A stretch of 64,000 nt of DNA, taken from contig BFEA01000174.1 of assembly GCA_003427395.1 (NCBI GenBank), positions 1,346,936 through 1,410,935 on the forward strand, written 5' to 3'. Below, piece by piece: positions 1 through 10,372 of the stretch (position 1 is its first letter; every line of letters starts with the position of its first letter). The position numbers were made by a program, and so were the translations under genes. This stretch comes from Chara braunii (lineage: Eukaryota > Streptophyta > Charophyceae > Charales > Characeae). Under the pieces are notes generated by a model. That model worked only from the letters and a program-made list of their open reading frames with translations, was not told the DNA's origin and searched no databases.

Positions 1-640
1 CTGAAAAAAAGATATGTTATGGAGGCAAATAAATTCAACAAGATTTGCGTGAGCATTACATCCGAATTGCTTACCAAATTTGAAATAAAAATAAAATACG
101 GAAAACAAATACTAATAATGAAAATAAATAATTAAATATTTTTTTTTGCGATTTTTTATTTTTTGTTTGGCATAGCTAAATGCCCTGAAAATCTACAGAT
201 GTGTACTTCACATGATACAAAACCCACTAAAAAAGTTTCGAAAAATAAAAAAATTGTTTAGACCCCGAACTAAAGTGAAAACAAAAAGTTAAAAGTGAAA
301 ACATACGTGGGCGAGCACGTTTTGACACCGCCATCTTTGGCGATTTTTCATTCTTAATTGGCTTTGCCAAATGACTTGAAAGTTTACAGGCATGTACCTC
401 ACGCCATACAAAACTCAAAGAAAAAAACTCAGAAAAAAAACATTATTGTTAGGCCCTGAAATCATTTTTGGCGGGGGCCAAACGCCGTCGGGTTCGCCCT
501 CGTACGGAACCCCGAACGCTCGTACGTACGGAGGTCTGCTCGGGGACCTCAGTACGTACGGGCTGGTGACCCTGTATATATATATATATATTTTTGTTTT
601 TGGCCCGGTCGGGCAAGTGACCATGGGCCACTCTGGTAGC
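1..640. repeat. AT-rich unclassified sequence with an internal imperfect duplication
   Basis: I see no credible gene here. Roughly 150-270 and 340-462 are diverged copies of one motif series: a T-rich run, a 'ttggc..agc/ttggctttgcc' segment, a 'tgtac(t)tcac' segment and an A-rich run ending near 'ttaggccctgaa'. A (TA)n tract lies at about 574-591. The stretch 480-640 has GTACG-rich inverted words (near 520 and 551). It does not resemble the sequence left of the matching block at 47.2 kb, so homology between the two large Y blocks starts only at the (ATT)n tract near 640. Confidence 0.5.
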
Positions 641-896
641 CTAGTATTATCATTATTATCATTATTATTATTTTATTATTATTATTTTATCGCCAGACGT
701 GTTTTTCTTCACTCTTCACACACATGAGAATAGGCTGCACACCAGACAGGTGACAAGAGCCCACTCAAAAACTCGAAGGATATGAAACCAACCCCACGGT
801 TCGATTACAAGCACGCTTCAGGTGGCTACAGCACACCGGCTCCCGACAAACTCCTTGTTTGTCACTATGTTCAACGCCGCCGTCACATGCAACGCA

Positions 897-2010
897 CTAT
901 ATCACATGCATACGCTCACACAGAGACAGACTGACAGACATGAACAGATAAAAATAAACATACAGACAGAAAAGAGGGTACAAACAATTACTTAGACAAG
1001 TACACATAGACAAATACACGTAGACGGAGATGGACAGGCAGGAACATACAGACAGAACAGTCAAAGATGGAGACAAGCAGATAGAAACATGTAGATTCCG
1101 ACGCACACAATGAAACATATGCAGTGTCACATACTATGTCGCATACACACAGACAAAACGATGCGCCCGGTCACGCATAGACTGATACTGTGACGCCCGG
1201 TCGCACATAAACAACCACTATGACCTCGATAGATACGCACACAGACGGGTTAACACTCACCGACGGCAGTAAAACACACGTGCGCGCACACAGAGGTACA
1301 ACGAAGAAACGAAAACAGACAAATATACAAACAGTAACAAACAGACAAATGGTCACAGCCAGGTACAACCAGACAAACAAACATTAACAGAGAAGCACAC
1401 ATACAGACAAATACAGTGAGAAAGAGAGAGAGGAACAGACACAAGGAAAGGCAGACGAATAGACAGTGACAGAAAGACAAACAAACAGAAAGCAGACATG
1501 CAAACAGACCAAGCAGACATACAGACCGACCGAACAGACAAGACAAAAAAGAAAGAATGACAAGCAGACAGTCGGAACAAACAAACACAAATCTGGCTTA
1601 CAGGCACAGACTGATGCCGACATACGAACAAACAAGCGGACGGACAAGAACAAAAAGACAAGACATATAGTCTGCCTCGTGGATCATTTGACAGATGGAT
1701 AAGGGCTCACCGCCTCGCCCATGGACGTGTGCATGCGAGTAAAGTGAGATGGTGAGATACGAGAACAGACAGACATGGCAAAACTGTCACAAACAAATAC
1801 AGACTGTTAGCCATACACTGGCAGATAAACAAAAACAAAACAGACAGACAGACATCCATACACGGGAAGACAAACAGAAACAAAACAGACAGACAACCGC
1901 TCAGACAACCAAGACACGAACAAACAGATATGAAATACCGAGTAGATAGACGAACACGGACAATCAAAGGGACATACATGACACAGAAAGGGAGAGAGGA
2001 CAGAGAGACA
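897..2010. repeat. Degenerate GACA/AACA-type tetranucleotide tract
   Basis: About 1.1 kb dominated by acagacagaca/acaaacaaaca words with many substitutions. The open frames across it, with repeated Cys-Leu-Ser-Val on the minus strand, are by-products of the low-complexity composition. The same tract recurs at about 47.52-48.66 kb and 61.08-61.62 kb inside the other Y-type blocks, with many shared unique words, so it is an inherited part of the block rather than an independent microsatellite. Confidence 0.85.
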
Positions 2011-2356
2011 ATGATGATGATGATGATGATGATGATGATGTGAGGGCACATACCTGGTATGGGCGACGACCTGCAATGGTCGGCATCTTCAAGTACCTTG
2101 TTGACTGCTGATGTCAACAGTTGCATTGTCAATTAGTAGACTAGTAGTAGTTATGTAGGGAGTAGGTTGGGCGCCAAGTAGGGAGAAGGGTCTGGATACG
2201 TATGTTGGTGATGGCGAGAGTATGTTCTCGTTGACACTCGAATTCAGTATTTTGGTGCGGTATCGATGCAGTCCTGTTTTCTATGCTCTGTCACGCTTCC
2301 TCACTTTCAGTGTGACCTTGCCGACTAAAATCTGTCATTTTACCTTCCTTGAATCA

Positions 2357-2415
2357 TTAATGTTATAATTATTATTATTGTGAGAATGATTATTATTATT
2401 ATTATTATTGTTATT

Positions 2416-2478
<63 letters not shown>

Positions 2479-2515
2479 ATTATTATTATTATTATTGTTA
2501 TTATTATCATTCAGG
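2357..2515. repeat. (ATT)n microsatellite within block Y
   Basis: An almost pure ATT run with a few substitutions (ATG, ATC, TTT, AAT). The corresponding position in the right-hand block (about 48.99-49.08 kb) also carries (ATT)n, flanked by the same unique words ('taccttccttgaatcattaat' on the left), so the tract is positionally conserved while its length differs. Confidence 0.95.
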
Positions 2516-3089
2516 AGTATCACAACAGCGACTTCAGCTGTGAACGTACGAGATCTGACTGTACGAGAGGCGGGGATTGGACGTAAGGGGAAGGTGGCCG
2601 CAGGGAGGAAACGAAGAATGAAGACGAGGGAGAAGAGGAAGACTAAGAGGAAGAGAAGAAGTGGGAAGAACTGCATGCACACACATTGCCTTGAGAACAA
2701 ACACGCAGAACGACAAAGCAAACACACACATGATCTTATGAAACAGGCAGGCTGGACAGCAAGCATGCGCGCACATGGTCTTGCGAACTGGCAAGACACC
2801 GAACATGCGCGGTTCTAGGAGCACGCGTGTAGAACAACGATCGGGTTGCTATGCCCAGGGCGGTATGGCGAAAGCAAAGAGGGAGGAGGAAATGGAAATG
2901 GGGAAAGATCAACAACATGAGATGCATCAATAAGACATTTTCGCTCGCTTGTTCTCTAAAAGGTTGATCGAAGCATTTGCACAAGCGGTTATCGGGTAGC
3001 TGAAAATTCAGGAGTGAAATTTCTAAAGTGAGAGTTTAGGGCAGTCTGAAAATCCTGAATGGTCCTGAAGTGGTATCAAACAATAACTT

Positions 3090-4135
3090 ATGAGCTAAAT
3101 TAGGGACTCTCTACCGTAATGACTGTCGTCGTGACGGGAAGAGGTATCTGACAATAACTTATGAGCTAAATTAAGTACCCTCTACTGTAACGACTGTCGT
3201 CGTGACGGGAAGAAGTATCTGACAATAACTTATGAAGTTATGAGCTAAATTAAGTACTCTCTACCGTAATGACTGTCGTCGTGACGGGAAGAGGTATCTT
3301 ACAATAACTTATGAGCTAAATTTAGTAATATCTACCGTAACGACTGTCGTCGTGGCGGGCGGAGGTATCTGACACTAACTTATGAGCTAAATTAGGCACT
3401 TTCTACTGTAACGACTGTCGTCGTGACGGGAAGAGGTATCTGACAATAACTTATGACCTAAATTAAGTACTCTCTACCGTAACGACTGTCGTCGTGACGG
3501 AAAGAGGTATCTGACAATAACTTATGACCTAAATTAAGTCCTTTCTACCGTAACGACTGTCGTCGTGACGGAGAAGATATTTGACAATAATTTATGAGCT
3601 AAATTAGGTACTCTTTACCGTAACGACTGTCGTCATGACGGAAGAGGTATCTGACGATAACTTATGAGCTAAATTAAATACTCTCTACCGTAACGACTGT
3701 CGTCGTGACGGGAAGAGGTATCTAACAATAACTTATGAACTAAATTAGGTACTCTCTGCCGGATCGACTGTCGTCGTGACAGAAAGAGGTGTTTGACACT
3801 AACTTATGAACTAAATGAGGTACTCATGTATGAGTTACCTTACCATCGGCCGGATCGACTGTCGTCGTGACGGAAAGAGGTGTTTGACACTAACTTATGA
3901 ACTAAATGAGGTACTCATGCATGAGTTACCTTACTATCTGCCGGAGCGACTGTCGTCGTGACGAGCAGAGGTGTTTAACATAAACTTATGAACTAACTTA
4001 GGTGCTCATGTGTGAGTTACCTTACCATCTGCGGGATCGACTTTCGTCGTGACGAGCAGAGGTGTCTATCATTAACTTATGAACTAACTTAGGTACACAT
4101 GTGTGAGTTGCCTTATCGGATCAACTGTCGTCGTG
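3090..4135. repeat. 71-bp tandem array changing to 84-91-bp units
   Basis: Fourteen occurrences of a core reading 'gactgtcgtcgtgacgg' or close variants begin at about 3121, 3192, 3271, 3342, 3413, 3484, 3555, 3625, 3695, 3766, 3857, 3948, 4039 and 4123. Spacing is 70-71 bp for most units (one of 79), then 91, 91, 91 and 84 bp. Each early unit has a perfect 5-bp stem ACGAC-tgtc-GTCGT. The longer units differ by gaining a stem-loop of the type GGTACTC-loop-GAGTTACC where the short units have only GGTA-ctctc-TACC. The right-hand block has the same array, interrupted by an assembly gap. Confidence 0.9.
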
Positions 4136-5240
4136 AAAGAGAGAAGATTCTGACACTTAGAAATAATAAAGGGAGGCTCTTGTGCGGGTCGTCCTGCCAG
4201 CCTACCGGACCAGTCTTCGAAGGCAGTAGAAAACCCATGTGTGGGTTGGACACTTGCCTTATGAAACTGGGACGATTGACACAATCTGAGGGTGGTGGTA
4301 CTCCTGTGTGTTACCTCACCACCTTGAGTAACTAGGATCTGCTTGATTGTGAAAAGTTGGTACTAACTTCCTTTCTTATTAACGGTTCAGAAAAATTCGG
4401 ACTTTGCCCTTATTCAAGGTGTAGTAGGGGGCTCCACGAAGGGTCATCCTATTCACACATTTGAGTCTAAGGCTGGCTAATAACCTGCAAAGAGTAGGAC
4501 ATCACATTGCTACTCTTTCTTTCTTAGCTTACTTACCCTCAAACAGTCCGACTACCAGACCGGTAATAGGGAGGCTTCTGTAGGAGTCATCCTATTACTT
4601 GTTTAACGGCTGGACTACTAATTACCCAAGGAAAGTGGTAGAGGGGCCTTTGTTGGGGTCTGTCCATTACCTACTTGATCCTATATTAACTTACGAGGAG
4701 GGTACTCATGTAGGAATACCCTAAACACTCGTCTTTTGTCCAAACTAACCCGGTCTAAGGCCGGTTAGCTTCGAAAGGGCAAACAGGATACCCTTATCAG
4801 GTTTATCCTAATGCTCTCATAAAGAGGACCTTGTCACGTGATAGGAGGAGGCTCTTATGTGGGTCGGCTATTATTCACGCAGACCGTTTTTAACCTTTGG
4901 GAAAGGGGTGACATCCAGATCTTTCAGAAGGATACCTAAAACAAGTAGTAGGGTGCTTTTGTAAGAGCCTCAACTATTTGTTGAAGGAAGGATGCTCAAG
5001 TGTGAGTCATCATGCTACTCTGATTAGATCATATATATACATTAAGTGAGGAAAACTAAAGGAAATCAAATACTCATGTGTGACTTACTCGAACTGTCTG
5101 ATTGATTAACAGATTGCTTGATATTGATTAAGCAGCAAGAGATTCATGTCTGAATCGATCTGCTACTTGGGATTGTTAACACAAATAGTAGAAAAGAAAG
5201 GAAGGAACAATGTTCCTGTTGGAGCAAGGTTTCAAGAACC
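3819..5240 (+). other. Series of about 17 short bulged stem-loops
   Basis: Successive 20-40-nt inverted repeats share a layout: outer stem, CTC-like inner stem, loop of the type atgtgt/tgta, GAG-like return, one bulged base, outer stem. Examples: 3819-3839 (GGTACTC/GAG-t-TACC), 3910-3930, 4001-4021, 4092-4112, 4171-4194, 4231-4247 (AACCC/GGGTT), 4291-4323, 4420-4459, 4563-4598 (GTAATAGG/CCTATTAC outer stem), 4637-4671, 4700-4721, 4785-4809, 4841-4873, 4942-4980 (AACAAGTAG/CTATTTGTT), 4990-5011 and 5133-5164. Stem sequences differ from one hairpin to the next while pairing, often with G-U, is kept. I know of no named family with this design. It may act as RNA. Confidence 0.7.
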
Positions 5241-6617
5241 TGGAAAAGGAATAAAGAGAAGAGAATTAGGACCGCGGGAGAAAGAAGCTTAAGAATCACC
5301 CCGTAGTTCATAGTCGTCCATGGCTTTCGAGTGGAAGGCCACAGCGATGAATGAGTTATATCTCATCTACGTAAGCACCAAACGGTGCGCTTATTTTAAT
5401 GAGAGAAAATGCAAGGACTGAGAGTAGGGGAAATATGAGTTTCTTTAAGACGACTTAGGACACAGGCATGAGACTCCTTGAGTGAAAGGAGAGAGTGACG
5501 AACGGCGTAGGGTAGGGTTGTGAGAGTAAAACTAGGGATTAGACCTGGGATGTTGATCCGAGAGCTCACTACTCATGTCTAAGGGTTTGACCCGTAAATA
5601 TTAATACGTGGGAAATCGAGTGGGGGTGTTGAATCTTTGTTGACCTGTGTGTGTGAAGGTCCCTGTTTATCCACTGCATTTCAAGGAAAAGGTTCTAAAG
5701 AAAGGACTCAAATTTCTTTTATCTTTCGATAACAGGTCGGTTGTTACCGATTAAACTTTTCCCCTTTGACTTAATACCCATGTCTAAAGTCAAACCCTGT
5801 GGCGAGCAAAACTGTCACATGTGGTCATTGCCTGAATGGTCCTAGTCACTCTCAAGGGTCCTTTGTAGAAATGTGAGGTGGTTGGGCTTACGTCTCAGGA
5901 AAGACAAGGCTGTCATACATGGTTTGGGAAGTGAGGGACAAGGTCAATGGTTGATGGTTGACGTCGTCAGTGCATGGCATGTGAACTGTCTTTGCATTAT
6001 TTTGTGCAGGTCTGTTTTGTGCGTGATTTTGGATTGAAGTGGACCTGATCTGTTGAAGAGTTTCGGACACACAACACTCGTGAAAGTGGGAAGGGTTCTC
6101 AGCGGTAATAACTCCATCCTCATTATTGTCTTGCATAACTTCTATATTATCTGATATTGAGTTAAGTCGTGACGCCTTTTGGTAGAAAGAAGACTTGATT
6201 GATAATAGTTAAAAGAATAATATATTACGCAGTAGCGAAAATAGACAACCTTTTAAAAGGTTCGATCTGAATATCTAACGGGTCAGTTCTAGGCGTCTTA
6301 CCGCGCGTACCTCATTCTATGCTACAACGATCGAGCAAACGCCTTTGACCGACCTACCTCTACAAAGACATGTAAAAGCCTTCGCATGTGGGCCGGTAGC
6401 TCATCAGGGATACGCCTACCTGAGGGTGGTGATAGCCCCTCGGGTAGAGGTAAGTTGTACCTCGCGACTCCCCAACCTGTCGTGGGGTGTCGTGAGAGGT
6501 ATAGCCGGCGCGTACGGTTGGAGTGGTGACTTGTTGTTATCTCATAAATAAATCCTGTGTGACACGACCGTGAGGTTCAGCGCTCCCAGCAGGGCTGCGG
6601 GACCGCCGCGTGCGACA
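5240..6617. repeat. Block Y tail up to the LTR 3' terminus
   Basis: About 1.4 kb with no recognisable gene, nearly collinear with 52.7-53.99 kb. An insertion or deletion of about 60 bp near 6345-6410 distinguishes the two copies. Homology stops at 'gaggttcagcg' (6574-6582 on the left, 53979-53988 on the right). The left copy continues for about 35 bases to CGACA at 6617, whereas the right copy runs straight into TGTCGG of the next block. The minus-strand frame 5888-6136 is preserved in both copies (82 codons each) but has no motif I recognise and may be chance. Confidence 0.6.
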
Positions 6618-6619
6618 GG

Positions 6620-6637
6620 TGGCGCTGTTGCCGGGGA
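6620..6637 (+). promoter_or_regulatory. Primer-binding site, tRNA-Asp type (older gypsy element)
   Basis: TGGCGCTGTTGCCGGGGA lies two bases after the terminal CGACA. It matches the complement of the 3' end of plant-type tRNA-Asp (TGGCGCCGTTGCCGGGGA) at 17 of 18 positions by eye. This is the usual start of minus-strand DNA synthesis in LTR retroelements and fixes the LTR/internal boundary at 6617/6618. Confidence 0.85.
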
Positions 6638-6639
6638 CC

Positions 6640-7126
6640 TTCGGTTACCTGTCGGGGTCCTATATGAACGGCCCTGGGTCTGGTTAATTGAGGCCGTAGC
6701 AAAACGACAAAACAAAGTAGTAGAATGCCATGTAGCTTCTACTAGTTAGTAGGATAGCTATTTAGGATAATTGGTGGTCTATAAGAATGAAGTCCTCTTG
6801 AGATAAGATGAGTACTAGTTGAATCCTCGTAAACCTTAGTCGACACTTTTATCACCTTCCCTAGGAGGAAGTTGTTTCGAGCCCGTCTATGGGGGGGGGT
6901 GCAAGTAGCGGCTAAGGACCACAAAGTCTTCATAAGAACGGAGTCGGTGGGGATAGCAGGTGAGCGGATTGACACGATAGGATTTGTTTTTTGTCACCAA
7001 ATCTGCGCAAGAGCTTCTTCGACTCCGCTGATTCCTTCCGACCATAATCTCTGCAAACAATTAATAGGATATACTTCAATCAGTGAGTGGTTAGGAAGGT
7101 ACGAGAGTACTACCTCTCTCTAGCCA
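6640..7126 (+). other. Untranslated leader of the older element
   Basis: About 490 bases between the primer-binding site and the first ORF. I see no conserved coding frame or strong secondary structure. A G-run (6891-6899) and a TAG-rich segment (6717-6760) are present. A packaging signal would be expected in such a position, but I cannot point to one. Confidence 0.4.
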
Positions 7127-7631
7127 TGCCTCGCGGATCAAGAGCTGAAAAGGGAAGAGGTGGACGGCAAGGAAAAGCTACAGACAGACCTATCGATTTA
7201 CAAAGGAGAGAGAAAAGCGGGAGGCAGAAGAAGAGGAGGAGGACAAATGACAGGGAATGTGATTGCGTCGCCATCAGGAAGACTTCCGCGAACGCACGCC
7301 GTCTCCGGAGAGGATGACCTACTATTCTTATAAGTATGAGCAACATTACGGCGCACCGCCCCCTCGCTTTCAGCCACCTCAGCGGACTTATCCAATGAGA
7401 TATTCTTCCCCCTCATCTTCTATGGCACGTCAACTTCAACAACTGGCTGTCGTTCCCCAACCACCTCAGCCTGCTCTTCCACCTCCGCAGCCATGTGTAC
7501 CTGATCCTCCCATAGTATCTCAGACCGTGCCAACGAATCATAGATTGTGCATCACCTTAGCACTATTCTTCCTATGCCAGGTTGAGTTATGCGGGTTGAT
7601 CTCATACCTATTATACAGGGGAGTTATCTGA
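7127..7631 (+). pseudogene. Leader ORF: basic N-terminus, proline-rich middle, frameshifted
   Basis: The ATG at 7127 opens a strongly basic stretch (start MPRGSRAEKGRGGRQGKA). A frameshift near 7260 moves to the frame that encodes an Arg/Tyr/Pro/Gln-rich segment (7263-7550; for example PPPRFQPPQR and QPPQPALPPPQ). The last part, 'ITLALFFLCQ', is hydrophobic. A possible 5' splice donor follows at about 7578 ('gccag|gttgag'). It is the first ORF after the primer-binding site, ahead of the duplicated unknown ORFs and gag. I do not recognise a domain. A nucleic-acid-binding accessory protein or an upstream coding exon joined to later ORFs are both possible. Confidence that it was once coding is moderate. 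Confidence 0.45.
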
Positions 7632-8000
7632 AGAGTGTCTTGATTAAGGGAAAGTAGGTCACAAAAAAATCTAAGACTTTCCTCATTTTTGTTGAATGTG
7701 ATAATCCGTCTGAGTTGGTGAAAGGTATATTAACTAAGTGGACATAATAGTACCCGATCCGGATATTCATAATCCTTGGTCGACTCAGTCAATTGGAGCA
7801 TGATGAGAAGGTGGAAACAAGTCCCAGCAAGGAACTAAAGAAGTCAAAAGAGTAAAACTTGAAAACGCAGGAATAAAATTTAAATAAAGGTTTTGACGTA
7901 AGTTGAGATGTTTCCTTAGTAAAGATATTAGAAGTCAGTAATTAAAATAACAGGGTCAGTATATTATATGGGTTGTCCCTGTCTTGACCTTTTGTATAAA
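7632..8000. other. Spacer before unknown ORF copy A
   Basis: About 370 bases, AT-richer than the ORFs on either side, without a convincing frame. It ends in a pyrimidine-containing stretch and CAG (8001-8003), so it may be an intron or intergenic leader. Confidence 0.4.
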
Positions 8001-8003
8001 CAG
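8001..8003 (+). other. Candidate 3' splice acceptor before ORF copy A
   Basis: 'gacctttttgtataaa' type tract followed by CAG, 33 bases before the ATG at 8037. In phase 0 the downstream bases read without stop into the ORF. Weaker than the acceptor at 9240-9242 but at the same relative position. Confidence 0.4.
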
Positions 8004-8036
8004 GTCACTAAAAGGGGTTGTCCGGATTCGATCAAG

Positions 8037-8958
8037 ATGCCTTACGCGGAGCAAGTTTCCAGGGTCGAAGCACCAGTTAGGAACGATGATGGGCTAGAAA
8101 TGACACTGCCAAAAGGAAGGGGCAGAGCGGAGCTTAGCGAGTCATGGTGGGGCAGCTCGTTAGAAAATGAGGCATTTATGTGGGTAGAAACGTTTCCAGG
8201 GTGAAGCACCAATTAAGAACGATGATGGGGTAGAAATGACACTGCCAAAAGGAAGGGGCAGAGTGGAGCTTAGCGAGTCATGGTGGGGCAACTCGTTAGG
8301 AAATGAGGCACTTATGTGGGTAGAAACGAGTAGGGATACGATGGAAGGATGGCATAGTGAGAGGGTCATCCTCTACCTGTCTATCCGTCTCTGGCATGAT
8401 TATGAATCAGACATTGGTCAAGGATAGAAAAAATGTCTACTACTACTCACAGAGATGGCAGAAGCGCGGCTCAACGTCTGGAGCCGAGAAGGTCAATGGC
8501 GAGACATAAGAGGAGTTATAAGGGAATCAAAACGCTTCCGGCCAAAGACTTTGTTCTTCCAATCCATTACATTAGAACCACGCTCCCTGACTTCATTATG
8601 AATGAGGTGTTTTATGGTCAAGCAAGAGTGGAGTTGGCCGCTGAAGGTGCGTTGAGAGTACCTAATAGGGGATACGACTTCTCCACCCCTCATATGACTT
8701 TATTGTTTGTACCTAGAAATTAGCCCCGAGCTAGCCGATGGTGATTTTAGCAACATTTTGTCCATCATAGACGCATATACACGTACTTATTTTATGGAAG
8801 AAAGATTTGGGTACTGGGAGAAGTTAAAAGAGGAAGTACGCTCGGGGATCTGCGTGGATGGTATTCCCACCATGTTTGGGTTGGTCTATAACTTCTGGTC
8901 TGGGGACTGCGTGACGATAGATGAAATGGAAGAAGAAGAGAGAGGGTTTGTATTCTAA
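8037..8958 (+). pseudogene. Unknown retroelement ORF, copy A (decayed, with internal 137-bp duplication)
   Basis: The ATG at 8037 sits in the context 'tcaagATG', shared with copy B. The protein reads through a segment with 'LPKGRGR' and 'SESWWG', followed by a tandem 137-bp DNA duplication (8056-8192 and 8193-8328) whose second unit restores the frame with the start of 'ALMWVETS'. After 'ILYLSIRLW' the frame breaks near 8425 and again near 8720. The remaining parts are 'IHYIRTTLPDFIMNEVFYGQ', 'LYLEISPELADGDFSNIL' and 'IPTMFGLVYNFWSGDC', ending at 8958. Every block aligns in order with copy B. No TM segment, signal peptide, zinc motif or catalytic motif is apparent. Function unknown. Lying between the leader and gag of a gypsy element suggests an accessory protein. 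Confidence 0.6.
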
Positions 8959-9209
8959 AGGATGACAGGGTAAAACGCTAAGGCATGAACAACAAAAAGG
9001 GAAAGAAGATGAGGGAAGACGTTGTCTGCGCAAGTTACTAAAGGATGAAGGGAGAGATGAGTGAGTGACTTAAAAAGGGAAAAGGGGTATGGTAAGAAGA
9101 CATAGAAAATATCTCGACTATGTAGGAAGACATTGAAAAAAATGGAGGAATATAACTATGATAAGAGGGGGTATGCCACCACTAAGTAGGACTTCCGCAT
9201 AAGTATTGT

Positions 9210-9242
9210 GTGTCTTTTGTCTCTTTCTTTTGCACCACACAG
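9210..9242 (+). other. Candidate 3' splice acceptor before ORF copy B
   Basis: A strong pyrimidine tract ('tgtcttttgtctctttcttttg') leads to 'caccacacag' ending at 9242, 21 bases before the ATG at 9264. The bases between read in frame with the ORF. This is the best splice-acceptor look-alike in the element. Confidence 0.55.
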
Positions 9243-9263
9243 GCCGCCAGAAAATCACTCAAG

Positions 9264-10037
9264 ATGTCGTACGACACTCAGGGAGTTGGGGTTGAGCTGC
9301 CCATCCGTACCAGACAGGGATTAAGGATGTCATTGCCTCAAGGTCTAAGCATGAGGGAAGAAGAAATCATCACATGGTGGGGAACCTCGATTGGGCCGGA
9401 GACGTTCGTACAGGTAGAAGTTGGGCACACCCCGGACGGAGAAAGTATAATAATTCGGGCGACCTTGTATCTCTCATCACCCTTATGGAGGATGCACAAC
9501 GTGGATTTGGCAGTAGGACATAGTGAACCACTGTCCAGGTATATCCTGACTACAGGGGCGATCCTTGAGGACAAAATTCGAGAGGAAAGTTGGGGGGAGT
9601 TCCGACCAATTCTGTCGATAATAGAAGCAAGATGGGCGTCAGATTTTGTTTATCCCAACTACGTGAAGGCTATCCTTCCGAACTTTATCGTTGATGAAAT
9701 CTTTCACGGCCAAACTAATATAGAACAAGCAGCCCTGACTGCCATAGCGGTACCTCTAGGAGGGTACGAATTGTTTACGCCCCAGATTCTTTATTGCTTG
9801 TATTTGGAAATGGGACCATATTTGGCTAACAAAGATTTTGAGGAAGTCCTGTCCACGGTAGACGCATACGTCTGTGTCCACCGTATGGAACTAAGACAGA
9901 TCTATTAGAGGAAACTTAAGGCCGAAATGAAGGCCAAGGCTTGCATTTTTCGTATCCCTATAATGTTCGGTATGGTGTATGATTCCTGAACGGGGGACTG
10001 GATGTCTCCAGAAGAGATTGGAAGTGTAGGATGGTAA
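9264..10037 (+). pseudogene. Unknown retroelement ORF, copy B (258 codons, two nonsense codons)
   Basis: A single frame runs from ATG 9264 to TAA 10035-10037, broken by TAG at 9906-9908 and a TGA near 9988. In copy A the second site is a Trp ('FWSGDC' against 'DS*TGDW'), so that stop arose by a change in TGG. Conserved blocks in order: 'LRMSLPQGL', 'ITWWGTS', 'TLYLSSPLW', 'FVYPNYVKAILPNFIVDEIF', 'GGYELFTPQILYCLYLEMGP', 'DFEEVLSTVDAY' and 'IPIMFGMVYD'. Predicted size is about 29 kDa, with no visible signal or TM segment. Divergence from copy A is large, so the duplication is old and both copies were probably kept under selection for a time. I do not recognise the family. Confidence 0.65.
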
Positions 10038-10346
10038 ACGACCTAGCAACAAAAGGATAAAATCAAACCCGTTTTTGACGTATAATCAGCCCTCTCATTT
10101 AGACAATAGGGGTAGTGATTGGGGCACGCAAATTGAGGAAACTATTGTATACCAGTTAATGTCAAAGGGAAAGGGATGATGAGATTAGAGTAGAAAAGGA
10201 AAATATGTAAGATAGTTAGAACCATGGGCTGGGTAAGTTACTAAGTGACGCCTCATGATGGAAAAACACCCAAGGCAAAAAACTAAAAAGGAAGTAAGAA
10301 AAACTGAAAGGTAATCTAAAAACCCGTCGTTTTTGCGTGTGTATCA
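10038..10346. other. Spacer before gag
   Basis: About 310 bases, AT-rich and purine-rich, with no conserved frame. It ends with a T/G-rich stretch and CAG at 10347-10349. Confidence 0.4.
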
Positions 10347-10349
10347 CAG
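10347..10349 (+). other. Candidate 3' splice acceptor before gag
   Basis: 'gtcgtttttgcgtgtgtatcacag', 24 bases upstream of the ATG at 10373. Third in a row of acceptor-like sites placed just before an ORF start in this element. Confidence 0.4.
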
Positions 10350-10372
10350 ATTGTTTGAGGACGGTGGGAAAG

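Larger units (their letters stand above)
640..6617 (+). repeat. Block Y, candidate 3' part of a giant 5' LTR
   Basis: A composite direct repeat matched, with the same internal order, by about 47.28-53.99 kb. The parts are an (ATT)n edge, a degenerate GACA-type tract, a conserved 300-bp segment (about 2040-2350), (ATT)n, a segment with AG-rich stretches, a 71-bp tandem array, a hairpin series and a 1.4-kb tail. The last bases are CGACA (6613-6617), then GG and an Asp-type primer-binding site. That is the arrangement expected at a 5' LTR/internal junction, and CGACA is the inverse of the TGTCG that starts the right-hand block at 44147. The LTR start would lie left of the window. An alternative is a non-LTR repeat that the element happened to enter. 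Confidence 0.6.

Noticed and set aside
897-2010. Long minus-strand frames rich in Cys, Leu, Ser and Val
   Set aside because: They are translations of a degenerate GACA/AACA repeat, occur in several frames at once and have no start or domain logic.
3090-4135. Evenly spaced repeats resembling a CRISPR array
   Set aside because: The 71-bp units are tandem throughout, with conserved 'spacers', in eukaryotic repeat DNA and without cas genes. It is a tandem satellite.
3090-5240. Hammerhead or other self-cleaving ribozyme in the repeats
   Set aside because: I looked for the CTGANGA/GAAA core and found no arrangement with it in these units.
5888-6136. Minus-strand 82-codon frame conserved in both Y blocks (also 53360-53608)
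   Set aside because: Both copies are open, but the blocks are similar overall, so conservation of a short frame is expected. No motif, start context or codon evidence sets it apart.
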